Shown here: positions 1-14,092 of the stretch, in pieces
Layout of the letters: every line of letters begins with the position of its first letter
Position numbering within the stretch: the stretch's first letter is position 1
The notes under the pieces: model-generated
Told to the model about the DNA's origin: nothing
Seen by the model: the letters and a program-made list of their open reading frames with translations, nothing else
The model's database searches: none
Made by a program: the position numbers and the translations under genes
Source of the DNA: Serinus canaria
Taxonomy: Eukaryota; Chordata; Aves; Passeriformes; Fringillidae
Length of the DNA: 64,000 nucleotides
Direction of reading: 5' to 3'
Assembly: GCF_022539315.1 (NCBI RefSeq)
Contig: NC_066313.1
Location: forward strand, 38,663,059 to 38,727,058

Positions 1-1680
1 GTCAAGTTGACATCTAAAATAGGTCAAATGAATTAGGCCTTTGAAGTGTCTATTTCTTTGCATTGCCTTGAAAGGAAGACTAGAATAGCTGGCTCAGATA
101 TAGCTATAAAGCAACGGTGCTTTTGTGGTGAAATGGTAGAAGGAAATAACTCCTTCCAATAAAAAAAAAATTAAGCACAAATAATAGGGATAAAAATTTA
201 AGATTTTATTCATTACATTCAAAATTATTTATGCAAAAGTAAATCTTTAAAAACTCTTTTTCAGCCTTAACACCAAATTGTTACCTATAGGTATAATCAC
301 ATATGAACCTCCTCAAATACTAGTCACCATTATTTAGTCACTATAGCATTCATTATAGGTTTGATTACATTTTAGTAAAATTTGATTGACCATAGATATT
401 TATGATATGACTATCTGAATCAGTAAGTCTAAGTACTCTAAAATGATGTTTTTACTCATAGCAAACTTAATTAAAGTTAATTTTAATCTAAAATCTATGC
501 TTGTATTGTTAATTGGAAACTTACTATATCTAGTAGCAATTGACTTGGATGAAATTAATGTATACTACTACTGAGGTTATTCTTGTCAATAATTTACAAT
601 TACACTGATAAAAATCTCATTCATATTCTCACAGTGTGAAACATGTAGAGTGGGTTACAATGAATTAAACAAAATAGTTGATATTAAATTACACTGATTG
701 TATGAATGCAATTCTCCCCAGGTATTTAGGTACCATGTCCTTACATGTAGCTCCTGCAAAAGAGATTTCATCTATCATGATTAAAGTAATAACATTGCAA
801 TACTCTGGTACCATTTTCCTGTGATGTCCCAGATATCTGTCCTACATATCACTGAAAAGTCTTCACATTTCTATTATTTTTATATTTTTAAGAGTATGTC
901 TTAGCTTACTATTACTTTTAATGTTATATTTATATTAGAAATATAAATATATAAATATTTCATGAATATTTATATTAGAAATTATATTCCACTCCATGGA
1001 AAAAATTTTGCACCTATTTAAATCATTATACCAACTGAGTCCGAGGGAACCATTTCTAGGATGGAATCCCAAGACTCATATGAAGCTGATTTGTAGGATC
1101 AGTTAAACTCACTAGGAGATTGATTCAGAAACTAGGATATTTTCTTTTAAGAAAAAGAAATTATGGAAAACTCTTTTTCTTTTTCTCACTTTTCACTCTA
1201 TCAATTTTTGGTTTTTTTATGTTTAGGCATTTGTCACTGTAAGATGTTTTCTGTAATGCAAATTAATCTCATAACTTTTCTCTAAGGTATTTCCAATTTA
1301 TCAACCTCTTTTTACAAGTATGGCATTAGAAAAACACATCATACTTATCTGGCAGAAAAGTTTTCAAAGGACCTGGTTTTCAGACAGCAAAATCCCAGCA
1401 CTCTTTGCTGAAAACAACTACCATTCTCACTGGAGCTGGGGAAAATGAGTTACTTTCATAGCATGTAATGTTAACTTATCAAGAAGATATGAGTAAGATT
1501 TTACCTACCCCTGAAATATTTCAGACATACACACAGGCAAATTTTCACCTAATTTTTTTGTGTTAGCTGTATTAGATACTTTGTAAATTAAAACCACATT
1601 CCGAAACAATCCTTTCAGCACATCAGAGGTTACAGATCTATTGTCCTAAGCTAGTCAATGATCAACATTGCTGCAAAAAC

Positions 1681-1713
1681 TGTTGATCTACTGTTGATCT
1701 ACTGTTGATCTAC
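1681..1713. repeat. Three tandem copies of an 11-bp unit
   Basis: The unit TGTTGATCTAC occurs three times without mismatch. It is followed by a short 9-bp duplication (TTATTCTAC, then TTATTCCC). This is a small local tandem duplication in intronic DNA with no evident function. Confidence 0.9.
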
Positions 1714-2212
1714 TTATTCTACTTATTCCCTGGATTTTGTTTCCCAGATTTTCCTTTTGATATTCATTACTATCCAATTCATTTTTTACATAAATTCATT
1801 ACATCATAATCTAGAGATTCCCCTTTACAGTCTTCATTTCACAGTCTCCAATTATTTGGTCTACATCAGTATAAAATCCAGATTATTTTTTTTAACACAT
1901 TGCCTCTTTTGTTTTCCTGAATTGAATTTTTACTTTCTTTATCAAGAGAGAACCTTTGCTTCTTTTCCTGATGGTGTATTTACTCTGTTCTACCAAAAGC
2001 ACATCATATATTTAAAATGGCTAGACCCTTTCAACAATTTCCCCCATATCCTCTTTAATGTCTGACTCTCTCTGAACATCTGTTGTAACTCCTTTATGGT
2101 ACCTTTCTACTAGGCCAGTACTACAGGTCTGATTACTGTGACAGAAGCTTTTCCTATTCCATGGAGAATTATTGTTTTCAGGGCCCAAATCTTCTTCAGC
2201 ATGAAATTTTCC

Positions 2213-2229
2213 TTTTTTTTTTTTTTTTT
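2213..2229. repeat. Poly-T run (17 T)
   Basis: This is an uninterrupted run of 17 T. Read on the minus strand it is a poly-A tail-like run, so I considered a retrocopy ending here. I could not recognise the upstream minus-strand sequence, and it has no AATAAA at the usual 10-30 nt spacing. Confidence 0.85.
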
Positions 2230-2998
2230 AACATCTCAGTGGTTTGATTTTACCCACACTACACAATAGCAGCTCTGCACCAATGCTTATGTGTGGCAAA
2301 GCTTTGTCTAAATATAGGACTGTAATTATACAAATGCTGTGTAATTCATTTTTATTAATTAGGAAGAAGTGTGTTTCCTTAGTAGGATGCCCAGACCTGT
2401 CCTGTTTGCAAGGTCAGTTGGCTTCTCCAGAATTATCTGTCCAGGATTTTTTGGTTTTTAAAGTATTGTACGGTACTATGGTTAGGAATAGCTGCAGGAT
2501 TAGATACCATGGTCTAGTATTTGATATTCTCCAACACTGTATTGTCAGCAGTCCATATGAGAAGAGAAGCTGTCCTGCTGTTCTTCCCCATTGCATTAGA
2601 AATACTAACAAATTGCTCATAACTTCAAAATCAACAGCTTTACAGCTTTGCTTCCATTTAGTTTCAGTACCAAAAGTCATTAAAAAAAAAGTTACAGCTG
2701 GAACATACTTGGTAGCAAATTGCTTTGCTCTAGCAGGGTCAGTTAAAAAGAAAAGTAATTATTAGATTGCTTAAAGAAATCAATCAGTATTGTGGAGCAC
2801 CTAACCAACATAGTTCAGGAAACATATTTTAGTTTTATTTCTATTGATCTGTGGGTGATAATATATAATTTTGACAGATGGCAAAGGATTTAAAAGATCA
2901 GATGAACTGCTGAGGGATTGCTGCCTGATATACATTCCTAAAGTAGAGACTGTGATTACATCTTTGAGCAACCTTGTCTCTACATGGCAGTATGCATA

Positions 2999-3536
2999 AT
3001 GCTGGAGAGGAGAGGAGAGGAGAGGAGAGGAGAGGAGAGGACGAGGAGAGGAGAGGACGAGGAGAGGATAGAGGAGATGCGGTAGCTCGAGTCATGATGC
3101 GCGTGAGCTTCTCGAGGGTCAGTAGCGGACCTGAGTGTCGATGAAGCGATGCGAGGTTCGGATGACTGAGAGGAGACTGGAGAGCAGGAGAGCTGAGAGT
3201 GAGACGGAGTCGGACCTGCGAGGGGATCGTGAGGAGAGCGAGTAGGAGTAGGACGAGGCATCGAGGAGAGAGACGGAGCTTGAGGAGCGGAGAGGTCGAT
3301 GAGAGGAGCGTGAGCGGAGATGTCGAGAGGATTCGGTCTGCGTAGGGAGCGCTGAGGAGTATGCGATTCTCGAGGACTGGAGGGACGAGCTGCTGACTGA
3401 GAGTCGCGAGGGCTGGAGAGGACGAGGAGATCGACGAGGAGAGGATCGAGGAGAGAGAGCGATGAGGCGAGGAGAGCTGAGAGGGAGAGGAGAGGCGAGG
3501 ACGAGTAGAGGAGAGGAGAGGCGGAGAGGAGAGGTG
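2999..3536. repeat. GA-rich, CpG-rich degenerate pentamer repeat block
   Basis: About 540 bp of purine-rich sequence begins and ends with clean GGAGA pentamer repeats (about 3003-3040 and 3481-3535). Between them it passes into an irregular mixture of GAGG, GCGA, TCGA and GACGAGG words. A hand count gives roughly 40 CpG dinucleotides, while the AT-rich flanks have almost none. The minus-strand open frames across it (Ser/Arg/Leu/Pro-rich) are low-complexity products of the repeat, not genes. It could be a real minisatellite or a poorly resolved consensus of a long GGAGA array. Confidence 0.85.
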
Positions 3537-6397
3537 TGCTCCATCTTATGCGAGCTCTCTGACACTAATATGGGCAGAATTAGAAAATAAGGGACATAGG
3601 GAAATAACATTAGAATGCAAAGACAGAGATGGGAGAAGTCAATGCCTTTTAGAAGGCATTTGAAACTGCTTTAGCCAGGACTTTATAAAATTATGAAAGC
3701 TTCTAAGAATGTTTATCTTTTCTGATCAAAAAATGAATAAATGTTGTAACATTCATTTGCAACACATTAGATTATTAAAGGAATGCTCAGACCACCTTCA
3801 CAGGGCTATTATTTAATTAATGTGGTACAGATTACAGATTGAAAAAATCAAAGTATGTAGATGGTAATTTATAGTTGCTCAGCTGATTAGTGACAATTTA
3901 TTTATCTTTGATGACTCTTGCTTGTAAAATGATGTGCTCATATCCTAATATGAGCATGAGCTGATACCACCATGATATTAAGCAGAATAACATGCTTCAA
4001 TACAAACTGTTTTATCAAAAACATTCCCTAGCATCATATGTAAGAAGCAGCTGCTACCTAGGCAACTCTATGCTTGCAAGGCCTTAATTTCCCGTTGAGC
4101 TATTCAGCTAAGACCAAGGTCTTCCCAATTTACTCCTTGGATGTGTCCAAGCACTTAGTTATCTTGTCACAATTGACTTGTAGGTCACAATCGGCACTAC
4201 AACTCTTATAGAAGATCAAATAAATAATTTCTGGGAGATTATGACCTTCTTCTTTTCTTTATGACAAAGCAGAAGTGAAGTATGGAGGCATTTATACACA
4301 TTAGTCTGCCGAAAAGTCAGTGCAGCAAAATGACCTTTCTTGAGTGGAGTCAGAATTTGATATGTCATGTCTCATGGAAATGGTGTCTAAAAGCCTCCAG
4401 CTAGTACTGGAACCTGAACAGTCATGCCACTCCCCAAACCTTAGATCTTAACAGTGCTTCTCAGATATTTGTCTCAGTTCATGCATATAATGGCATTCTG
4501 AAACAAATGATGAAGAATTGGAAGAGAAAAAAAAAATACTAGTGACTGAAACACTATCAAACATCTTAGATATTATCTTTATAACAGGGAGGTCAGGCTT
4601 TTCTTTCATTTCCTGCAGATTCTTTGTCTGTATCATGCCAGCAAGGTAGTCTCAAATACAGATACTGTGGAAGTTGTAAAGTTTTTAATTTAGATGAGCT
4701 CAGTGCCATCACTTCTGGACTTTGGAAAGCTTATTTCCTTTGCCACCATTATATTTTTTTAGGAGTAGAATCCATGAGCTAAAAGTAATAAATACATACA
4801 AGAAATGTTCTAGTGCAATTTCTATTACAAATTAGCTCGATGAAATACAGAACAAGTTATCTTTAATGACTTGCTTACCCAGGAAAAGATTTTTTTCTGT
4901 GTACTACTGCTGCAGCTTCCTGTGAACCACAACACCTACACAGGAATTTTCTGATAAACTGTATGAAGATTAGTAACTGTCCATTTCATATCACATCACA
5001 TGATAAAAAACTGTACTGTGATAGTCATTCTGTGTTTAATCCTCCAAAATCCCAACTGGCTGTGGTCTTTAGTTCCTAATTAAAAGAAGGAAAAGTCACA
5101 TCCAGTTGAAGAAACAACAAAATGAAAGATTTTTTTCAAATATCCTTGAATGTTGGTAATTAACTTACTGAAACACAGTTACTAAAAGAGAAATCAACAA
5201 AAAAGAAAGGAAGACTCATAATAAGAAAGGAAAAAAAATAAGAAAGTAGAATCATGTGCACAGGACTTATACAGGTTAGTATACCACTCACTGTCAGAAA
5301 CTTCTGGGAAAAGGTTGGAAATACAAACGTGTTTTTCTCAAGATGCAGATAACATTATGTAAAACAATGTGTTTAAAACTATATATTGCATTACTCAAGT
5401 GATAAAATCTGTTTGCTGAGAAGCTCTGAAAGCAGAACTGTTTATTGGCTCACTTTACTTTTGTGGTTAAATGTTGGAATCTGCATTTGAAAACTTTTCA
5501 TTTGTCGCTTAAGATTGGTTGCTTATTTGTTTAGTTTTAGTTGTTGCTTCTAAATGACAGAATGAAAGCATGGAAAATACTTAACTATAATATTTTCACT
5601 TGATTCTGTGTTTTGCCTGGAAATTGCATTATGCAGACATGGAAGACAGCTGAGAAGTGCACTGAAATAATTCATGTGAGAAGGGATGAAAGCTGACAGA
5701 CACAGAATGATTATAACTAAATAATCAGAACCATCATCAACTGTAACCATGAACATCCTAATTATTGTGAACTTAACATGCCAAGTTGAATCATATAGTA
5801 GCTCTGTAGTTTTCAACATAATCTTGTTTTTTTACTCTGTATGTAAATATTTATTCTAATTCACTTTGGTCTGGTACTTCGGGATTTATGAATGCAGAAA
5901 TCCTACTGAAGTTCAGGGAGATTTCGGTACCTATGAATTCCCTTTTTTCTCAAGGCTCAGGGGAGAATTAAGCTTTATTAATGATACTGATGGTATTAAT
6001 TAATGTTATTGAAATTAGGCATAACAAAAGGAAAAATTCTTCAATGCTATGAATTTCCTCAACCTTCCTGGGGTATCTCTCCATGCAAAATTAGATTATA
6101 GAAAAAATGAGTGGTTAGACAAGACAAAACAGTGGAAGAAGCATATAGATTCATAATTACGCAAAAATCTGTGTAGGATCACAAGTAGTGAATATTTTAA
6201 TTGAAATCTAGTATTCTCTTTTAGAAAGTATGTCATGGTAAATAGTGAACCAGTCTATTTTTGACTCATAAAAAGTTTAATTTTTAAAATTAATAAAAAT
6301 TAATAAATAGAAATCATCCAATCTGGGAAGGAAATTAAACAGAAAAATAATTGTACTAGATTTAATACACAATTCTATAAATCAATTTAGGGAATAG

Positions 6398-6892
6398 GTA
6401 TATGTATTAACAACTGAAATACAGTACAATATAATAATAGCAACAAAAATAATACTTATAATGTTAACAATAGTAATAAAAATTTAATTAGAAAGGAGAA
6501 AACAGGGAGAGGGGAATAAAACCCAAGGGAGACAAGAGCTGCACTGTGCAGTTGTTCACCACCCCCTGACTGATGCCCAGCCCGTCCCCAGCAGCGATCG
6601 GTGCCTCCCGACCTACTCCCCCCAGTTCATACACTGAGCAGGGTCTCTGTGCTACGGAATATCCCTCTGGCCAGTTCGGGTCAGCTGCCCCGGCCGTGCT
6701 GCCTCCCTGCTTCTTGTGCCCTCCTCACTGGCAGAGCATGAAGCACTCCAAAGCTCTTGATTTCAGATAATCACTGCTCAGCAACCATGAGCACATCAAT
6801 GTTTTGTCAACATTATTCACATAAATCCAAAACACAGCATGGTGCCAGCTACTAAGAAGAAAATTAGCTCTATTTCAGACAAAACCAGGACA
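6398..6892 (-). mobile_element. 3'-truncated avian LTR (ERVL-like), minus strand
   Basis: This GC-richer block resembles an LTR family that recurs throughout bird genomes. Read on the minus strand it starts at 6892 with TGTCCTGG and runs through a U3 with an AGTAGCTGG-like motif. A degenerate TATA region lies near 6624-6639, and the 3' part is rich in TTATTATT-type sequence (about 6425-6480 on the plus strand). The 5' end with its TG terminus is visible. The expected last hundred or so bases of U5 are not recognisable left of about 6398, so no target duplication can be tested. There is no internal retroviral sequence. The family label comes from memory; the LTR nature is more certain than the class. 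Confidence 0.7.
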
Positions 6893-9800
6893 CTAGGATA
6901 ATTATCTCTCTAATATATTGTATTATGATAGAATGTATTTGCCTCATTTATGGATTCATGATTCCGCTGTGATAGGAAATGTAGAAAACATTAAAAAAAG
7001 TTTCTGCTTACAAGGTAAACCAGCTAGACATACCCATTACATACAACTAAATGAAGAACAATAAACAGTAAACCAAGTATTTCTAAATTGTTAACATCTA
7101 TAAAAATTATACTAATAAAAATATGTCATTAAGGACAGAAAAACGTTCCTTTATTTGACTGCTTATCTCCCTTTCATAGTGAAAATTTAGTTCAGTGTGT
7201 ATATATTAAATTTCATGCTGATACACGTTCACAAAAAAGTGCTTTGTTTTTGCAAGAACACATACCTGAAGTGCCATTATTCAAAGACACTTCTCTATTT
7301 TTTTCTGAGAAATACTTATCTTGAAATATCTTGAAAGATTCTGAAGATGTTAGTTTAAATACAAGTACAGTATCTTATGTGTCCTTTTTCTGTTTTTCAC
7401 ATTTTCAGAGAGGAATTTTTAAAAATTCTCCTGGGTTCCTTGTCACCTTTTGTCAGCACTCCCTGAAAAAATCTGTGTATCGACCCCCTTTCCTTAAAAC
7501 ACTTTAATGGCTCTGCAGATGTACACAGAGAGAGGGTTGTGGTCATGCAGGCTTGGACTGCATCATTGTTTCTCTATACTCTCTATTTCTGTTTTTGTAC
7601 AATAACTTCTCTGAGAAAAAAAAAAAAACCTTTTTCACATCATGTCGGTCTGATGATCTGTGAAGAATTAAAACCTTTCTGGTAATAAATAATAATAGCA
7701 GCAATGATAATAAGCATGGTACATTCTTTTGAATGTCATCACTTTTGAAAGTGTTTGAATCCTGCCCTTATTTTGTCACCCAAAAGTGATAGGGTAATGT
7801 GAGTTTTGAAAGTTCAAGATGTATGCTTCTTCCATTACCACTGGTGAGATGACGTTTCTGTCATGGTAGAAATCTTTTTTCCCAAACTTCCTTTCACACT
7901 TTTTCTAGTTAATAATTTCAGATTTAAAAGTTGCACTTAGGTCAAATGAGTGACCCTACTAATACAGCTCTATTTACTTAATCTGGTATTCCTACAAAAT
8001 AAATGTATGTCAATATAAAATAATCTAATTATTTTCTTGGACTGTTGGATATTCTGAGTTTTGTGTTTAATTCATCCAATGTAAAACTTTCCTATACCAT
8101 CACACCTGATATCTTTTCAATACCCACCTTTCATTCTTCTATGGCTTGTGTTTGTGGGTTATGAAACAGAACATTTATATTTTCCATGGTTTAGAGGGTA
8201 TAGTCAAACCATGTTTTTGATTTAGGTTATAATGGGATTTTGAAAAACATGTTTTGATGGAATTCTTTTCCCTGTAAATCTTACCTTTTTTAAAGAGCTA
8301 CAATTCCAGCTCAAGGTCTATTTCTTCGTCCTGTCTTTCAAATCCAAGGAGAGGAAGGCTACCCTCTCTTTGTGACAATGCAATAAATAAGTTTGTCCTT
8401 GGCCTGACAGAAGAATCTCTCCTTGTGTAGAGCTATTTTTACCTTACTGGAAAGAATATTGCCTGCTTTATACTTGTCTTTGGGTATCTTCAGGATATGT
8501 CTTTAAACATTTTAATGCATACCATATTATGTCCATTTTAAACTCCATAATAAATTTGCATATAAAACAGTTTAAACTTACAGAACCGAGCTGGCAGAGG
8601 ACATTGTTCTACACCAATCTAATTTCTACTTTAAAGCTAAATTGACTGGTTTAAGTCACTGATAATGAAGTACAGAGACTTTTACAGCTTCCATGCTAGG
8701 TTAGCAAGCAATAATTGCCTACAATAAAAACAAGATCTCTTTTTCATCTTTAATTTGATCCTACTTTCATAGCAGTTACCCCTCGACTGTTGACTGGGTC
8801 ACAAAAACCTGTTGCCCCCATTAGCTGCAGCAAGCTGATGAACACAGTGAATCAATGATCCCTCATGCACATACCTGAAATGCAAACTGCAGTGAAGGTG
8901 ACTTGGAAGGCCATTAAGTAATAAAAACTGCTCCAACTTTTGTAGCAGTCCTTCTGTCAATGGCAGAACTTTCCCCCTTTTGTTCAAATGTTTATTTTGT
9001 TGTTAGACTTTCAAAGGTTTTTGGTTGCTTCGACTGCCTTGAGGTTTTTCTCATTTATTTCCCTTTACTCCTTTCACTTTCTGTAGAAGTGTTTCCTTTT
9101 CTACTGAGTCTTGTTAAAATTGATAGTCTTGTGGTGGTGTCACTGTCTCACAATGCAGATTAATACATAGGTATATGTGCTGAGAGAAACCCATGCTTTA
9201 GCTCATATCCAAAAAATGGGAATAGGCACTGTGGAGAGAGCAGCACTACCTGACAGCTCCTTTGGATTAGGTATAGAAATTCCAAAGTTTATAACTTCTC
9301 TCAAAGATCAAATACTTCACTGAGCTTATGTAAATACACTTGCAGTGTAAATTTGACATCCAGAAAGTGCTGCACCAAACCCATTGGATTTAATGTCTGG
9401 CATCATCAGTAGCTCTGGAATTTCTCTATTAATTTCCCTTTTACAGTGGAGACCACACCTGTCTCACAGGTGTCTCACTAGTGATACTATATAAAAAATT
9501 TCCAGTAAAGGAAATTTGGTTTCCCCTGCTACATGCACTCCATATAAATGTGCAGTTTGCATATATATTGTTAATAATAAGTTACAGTAGAAATGTAACT
9601 TACTATCAGACAGGACACTTAAATACATTTTTTCAAAGCAGTCAGTGCTGTTTCTTATGTTAAAAAGTATGGGAGTTATGCAGCTGAACCCCAGGAACTG
9701 CTTTGAAAATAACAGTATGTGTTATCATCTTTGGCACTAGCACTGAGATATGGGTAAATTAATCTTTCAGGGCAAAAGATGAACACCTATGGAGCACAAA

Positions 9801-12015
9801 AAGGCATTTTTTTATCAATCAGCCATAGACATCATAATAAGCTGAAGGACAGATTCATTCTGTGTGGGGCATTCTGACATGTCACACGTGTTGCAGGTTT
9901 ATACTGCAGCAAGAGTAGTGAACCGAAGGCTGGTGTGGCTGTGTGAGAGGTTGCAGTTCCCACCTCTAAAGCTGGGTTCTATCCACCTTTTCTTTTATTC
10001 TCTACTTCTTTAGAGTTTTAAAGTGAAATGAAAGGTGTTTGTGCAAATATTTGGTAGCTGCCTTTTTTTTTCCAGTGTGGATAGATATGTAATGGCTGAG
10101 ATTTACAAGAAAGTAATTAAATTTTCCATTAATTTGATTTTTCCTTATTGCATTTATTACTTTAATGTGGGAGAATTGCAAGCATGATCCTTCACCTTTC
10201 CTTCCTTTTAAGCTTCTCTACATTTATTTGTTTTACAGCTAAATCCCTTCTTTTGTACCTGCTAATCCTTTTTCTGCTGTATGCTAATAAGAAATCCAGT
10301 TCAGAACCAAGAGATAGCCAAAAAAAGCTGAAATTCAAAGCTCTTTGATACTTTCCCCCTTTAGTTTGAAAATAATTGTTTTGAAGAAACAGAAACTTGA
10401 GTCATACATAGTACTTTTGTTTTAAAACGAAAAAGAATAAATTTGATTTTCATTTCGTGAAAAAAAAAAAGTATATTTTTCCATCCCAATGCACATTCAA
10501 AGCAGGAAATGGAAGAAAAGATATTCAAAGGTTGCTATAACTAATAGGAAAATAGCATTTAATCACCTGAGGACTTAACTAGGAAATTTCAATTACATGA
10601 TGTGCTCCTATGCAAACTTTTCATGCAGGATGTACCAGTCCACTATTTTCTGGACACAAAATAATAATTACTTTTCTGCAGAAAATGCTTTCAGGTAATA
10701 TGCATTAAGAGACACTTTTATGAGAAATTACACCAGAATTTATTATAACCCATGGCATGCTTATTTTAATATGCAATACAATATTTAAATTTTTATTTAT
10801 GTATTGACTAGTAAAATTTTTCAAAGTTTTGTAGTGTAACTCTAATTTTAAAAAAATTCTGCTGGATCCTACATACTTTTTTTTATTCAAGCATGATACC
10901 TGTTGTTGAAATCAAAACACTAACTTATTTTGGCCAAAGACAGCACAAATTTTAATGTATATAAATTTTAAACTTCTGCCTGTGCCCAAAACATAATTTA
11001 GAAATGTGAAAAAAAAAAAAGCAGCAACTCAAATTACTTTTGAAAATCATTGGACATCAGTTTTATGCTCTACTAGGTCTGAAGCAAGATGAGGACTTTC
11101 AGCATCTGATAGAGAAAAGTCAACTGAGTGCAGTTAAGATAGGAATAATTCTGCTCCAATTGTTCAAGCTGTTTGGTGTTTGGCTCATCCCAGCACTCTG
11201 GGCTGCATGCAGAAATTTGGAAGTATGGCTACAGGTCGCTCAGTGTTAGTGAGAGAAGCTCCCACTGGCCCAATCTATTCATATTTCTGATCCTCATTTA
11301 ATGCTTGCTGAAGCTTCTGTATCCTTTCCAAGAGATCTTGTTTCTGCTCTCTTCACCTGATCCACATCAGATGGAAAATTTTCCAGAAAACCCCTGAGAG
11401 AACAGAGGCTTCAAACACCATCAGTGGCTCTGAGAAATGGGTGAAGACATCAGTCTGACAGCAGAACTGAACTCTCATATCTCTTTACTGCAGATATAAA
11501 TTCTAGAGCATTACTATCCACAACAAATATGAATCCATGTTAAGTGTTCTGTGTGGTAAATGGAATAACAGGATCTTCTGGTTGAGAGGCTTTAAATAAT
11601 CACAATGAATTCTTCATAGCAGTGCCCTACAGCTTTATTCAAAAATTTTTGTTCCAATTGTTAAATGTTTCTTATTGCTCTGATGGAGGGAAGATATGTT
11701 TACCTTCAACTGGTTTGGGCTTATAGCATCAGAAAAATCATAAGGAAAATATTTGAAAGAGTAAATAGGCTATAGAGTAGAAATGTTCTATAGTTTTAGA
11801 ACCACTGTGTTGATTTTCCTTTCTGTCATCACCACATCCTGTCTGCATTGCCCAAGTGGGATCTGCAACATCATCAGTCTGAATGTTAGCAAAGGTATTC
11901 CCTCCAGAATTATTTCTTCTTTTTCACTGTATATGAATCTCTTCTACTGAGGGAGAAAATCAAGCAGGATATAGTGCAAGGAAATAAAAGCACTATTAAA
12001 TGTATTTGTAAATGG

Positions 12016-12157
<142 letters not shown>

Positions 12158-12392
12158 GTCTGTTGCTTTTTTGCCATAGTGTATGTAAGTGCACTAAAAA
12201 AGGGATAAAGTGCTGATGCAACATGGAAGTTTTTGTAATGGAAATAGATTTATTTGTCAGGCCCTCCTATTATAGATCAAGGTATAAAAACAGGAACAGT
12301 CAGCTTTAAAAGAGGAAATAAAATGTAAGTCACAGTAGCCACAAAATTTAAAATCTTTGGTGTGTAACTAAAATGCTCTGTTCTTTTGATAG

Positions 12393-12488
12393 ATCTGGGG
12401 AATTTTAGCGGTCGGACAAGAAGTGCTGTGTCTGTACGCGAAGGCCAAGGAGTTGTTCTGATGTGCTCCCCTCCACTTCATTCTCCAG
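12393..12488 (+). CDS. CNTN5: Contactin-5 internal exon, first half of Ig domain 2
   Basis: This 96-nt internal exon of a contactin, a GPI-anchored immunoglobulin-superfamily adhesion molecule of neurons, sits between a TAG acceptor (12391-12392 AG) and a GTACAG donor (12489). It starts with the last two bases of a split codon and ends with the first base of another (phase 1 to phase 1). The 31 whole codons read [18 protein letters not shown], then [13 protein letters not shown]. They contain an N-F-S glycosylation sequon and the first disulphide cysteine of Ig2. The final G joins AG of the next exon to give Glu, as expected in contactins (HSPE). From recall, the text fits CNTN5 better than CNTN3 or CNTN4. 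The start codon and Ig1 exons lie to the left of the window. Confidence 0.93.
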
Positions 12489-14092
12489 GTACAGTAGGCT
12501 GCCCCTGTATTCATGTTCCTCTTTTTCAGTTTCCTCATTATTGGATGGCCAGGATTTTAGATACAGTATGTATTTGATTGTGGAACTTCAAAAATGAGAT
12601 ATCCACAATTCTTCTGACAGTTTTTGGAGTACCAAAGGACTAATTTAAGCTCATATATTGCAAATGCCAATAAGTAGCAGCAGAGTTTCTGTTACAAGAG
12701 TGTGTAATTCCTGGTGCAAAACTTGAATGTAGCAATAGTCTCCATGCCATCAGAAGTATATATGTTGCCTTGAGATCACAAAAGATTGCTTATAGTGTTT
12801 AGAAGCCTTCAGAAATTGCTCCAAATTCCAATGTCATGATACTTATGTTGAATACAAATTTTATTTTCTTTTCAGTAGTAGAGACATGACTTGGTTACTT
12901 CCTTTCACTGTACAACTTCGTTTCATAAAACTGCATCATTGCTAAAAGTCAGAATTACCATAAATTCTATGAAATTCATGTGGATTCCCACATGAAAAAA
13001 TAGGTATTCCAGAGAGGTTACTTTTTTGCTTTGCAAACTGAAGCAAAATGTGCTCGTGCAAAATCTGTAGACAGCTGGGTGCATCCTTATATTTGCATGC
13101 CATACAACACCTGGAGACACCATGCTGGACAGAATAACTTCTTTTTAAGCAGATGCAGTATACCCTATCCTTTTCTTCTCTGGGAATTAAGGTCTATACT
13201 GAGGAGATTTTTCTACTCCAAATTTTGGGCCTGAAGAAAAGTAACATTGCAGGTGGAAGATCTGCAGAAAATGAAATCTCCTCTGAGTTTCTGTTAGGAA
13301 AATGTGTTTAGTATCTATTTATACTACAAGGATTGTTATTACTGTATTACAGTTATCAATGCCATCTCTTTGCTTTTCTCTCTTCTGAGCAGATTCTCTT
13401 GTTGAGGTTGACTCTACAATCTCTTTATGAGTTTGACACTGCAGTCTATATGATGTAATTGAGTACATGATGTTAAGGCTTGATAGTGATAAGTAAACTG
13501 AGAAGGAAAAGATGTAGGCAGAAAAAGTGAGAGGCGGTTTCAGCAGTGCAGCTGAATTTCATTTCCCCAAACAAGCTGAGATGGAAAAGATAGATGGGCA
13601 TAATTCAAGGGTGAAATTGTCATACACCTTTTAACAGCTGCCAGTCCACAAAATGCATCTTTATATATCATCAAAATATTTAGAGTTACTTTCCTGAAAT
13701 TATGCTTCTGAGTTTTATTTAATCAGATTTTAACACTAATGTTCCACAAACATTACCTTTGATGGTGAAAACCAGCATCTTTCATTTTCATCACTGGGAC
13801 AGCAAAACCCCTGCTGTGCAAACTACAGTGCTCAGAAACAGTATCCAGTTGTTTTAATTTATATTGTTTGAGTACCAGTAGCCTATGCCAAAAAGAAAAT
13901 TACTTCCAGAAAAATACTTTGGTCCTTTGTTGACATAATTTTTTCACCATAGCTAAGCCAGAAAAGGTTCTACAGAGTGATGAAGTAATCAGCAAAAGCT
14001 GGAAAATTACACTGATATGCAGATGTAAATATAAGCTGCTATCAATGGGAAGGGGACTTGGCCTCCCTTCCTTTTGTTCATTTCAGAATGCA

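Noticed and set aside
2244..2765. Longest open frame in the window (173 codons, plus strand), with an 88-codon frame antisense to it
   Set aside because: No recognisable domain or family, rich in homopolymer-encoded residues, no promoter or splice context. I considered a minus-strand retrocopy ending in the poly-A at 2229-2213 but could not recognise the parent.
2898..3610. Ser/Arg/Leu/Pro-rich minus-strand open frames
   Set aside because: They are translations of the GA-rich repeat block and have no gene structure.
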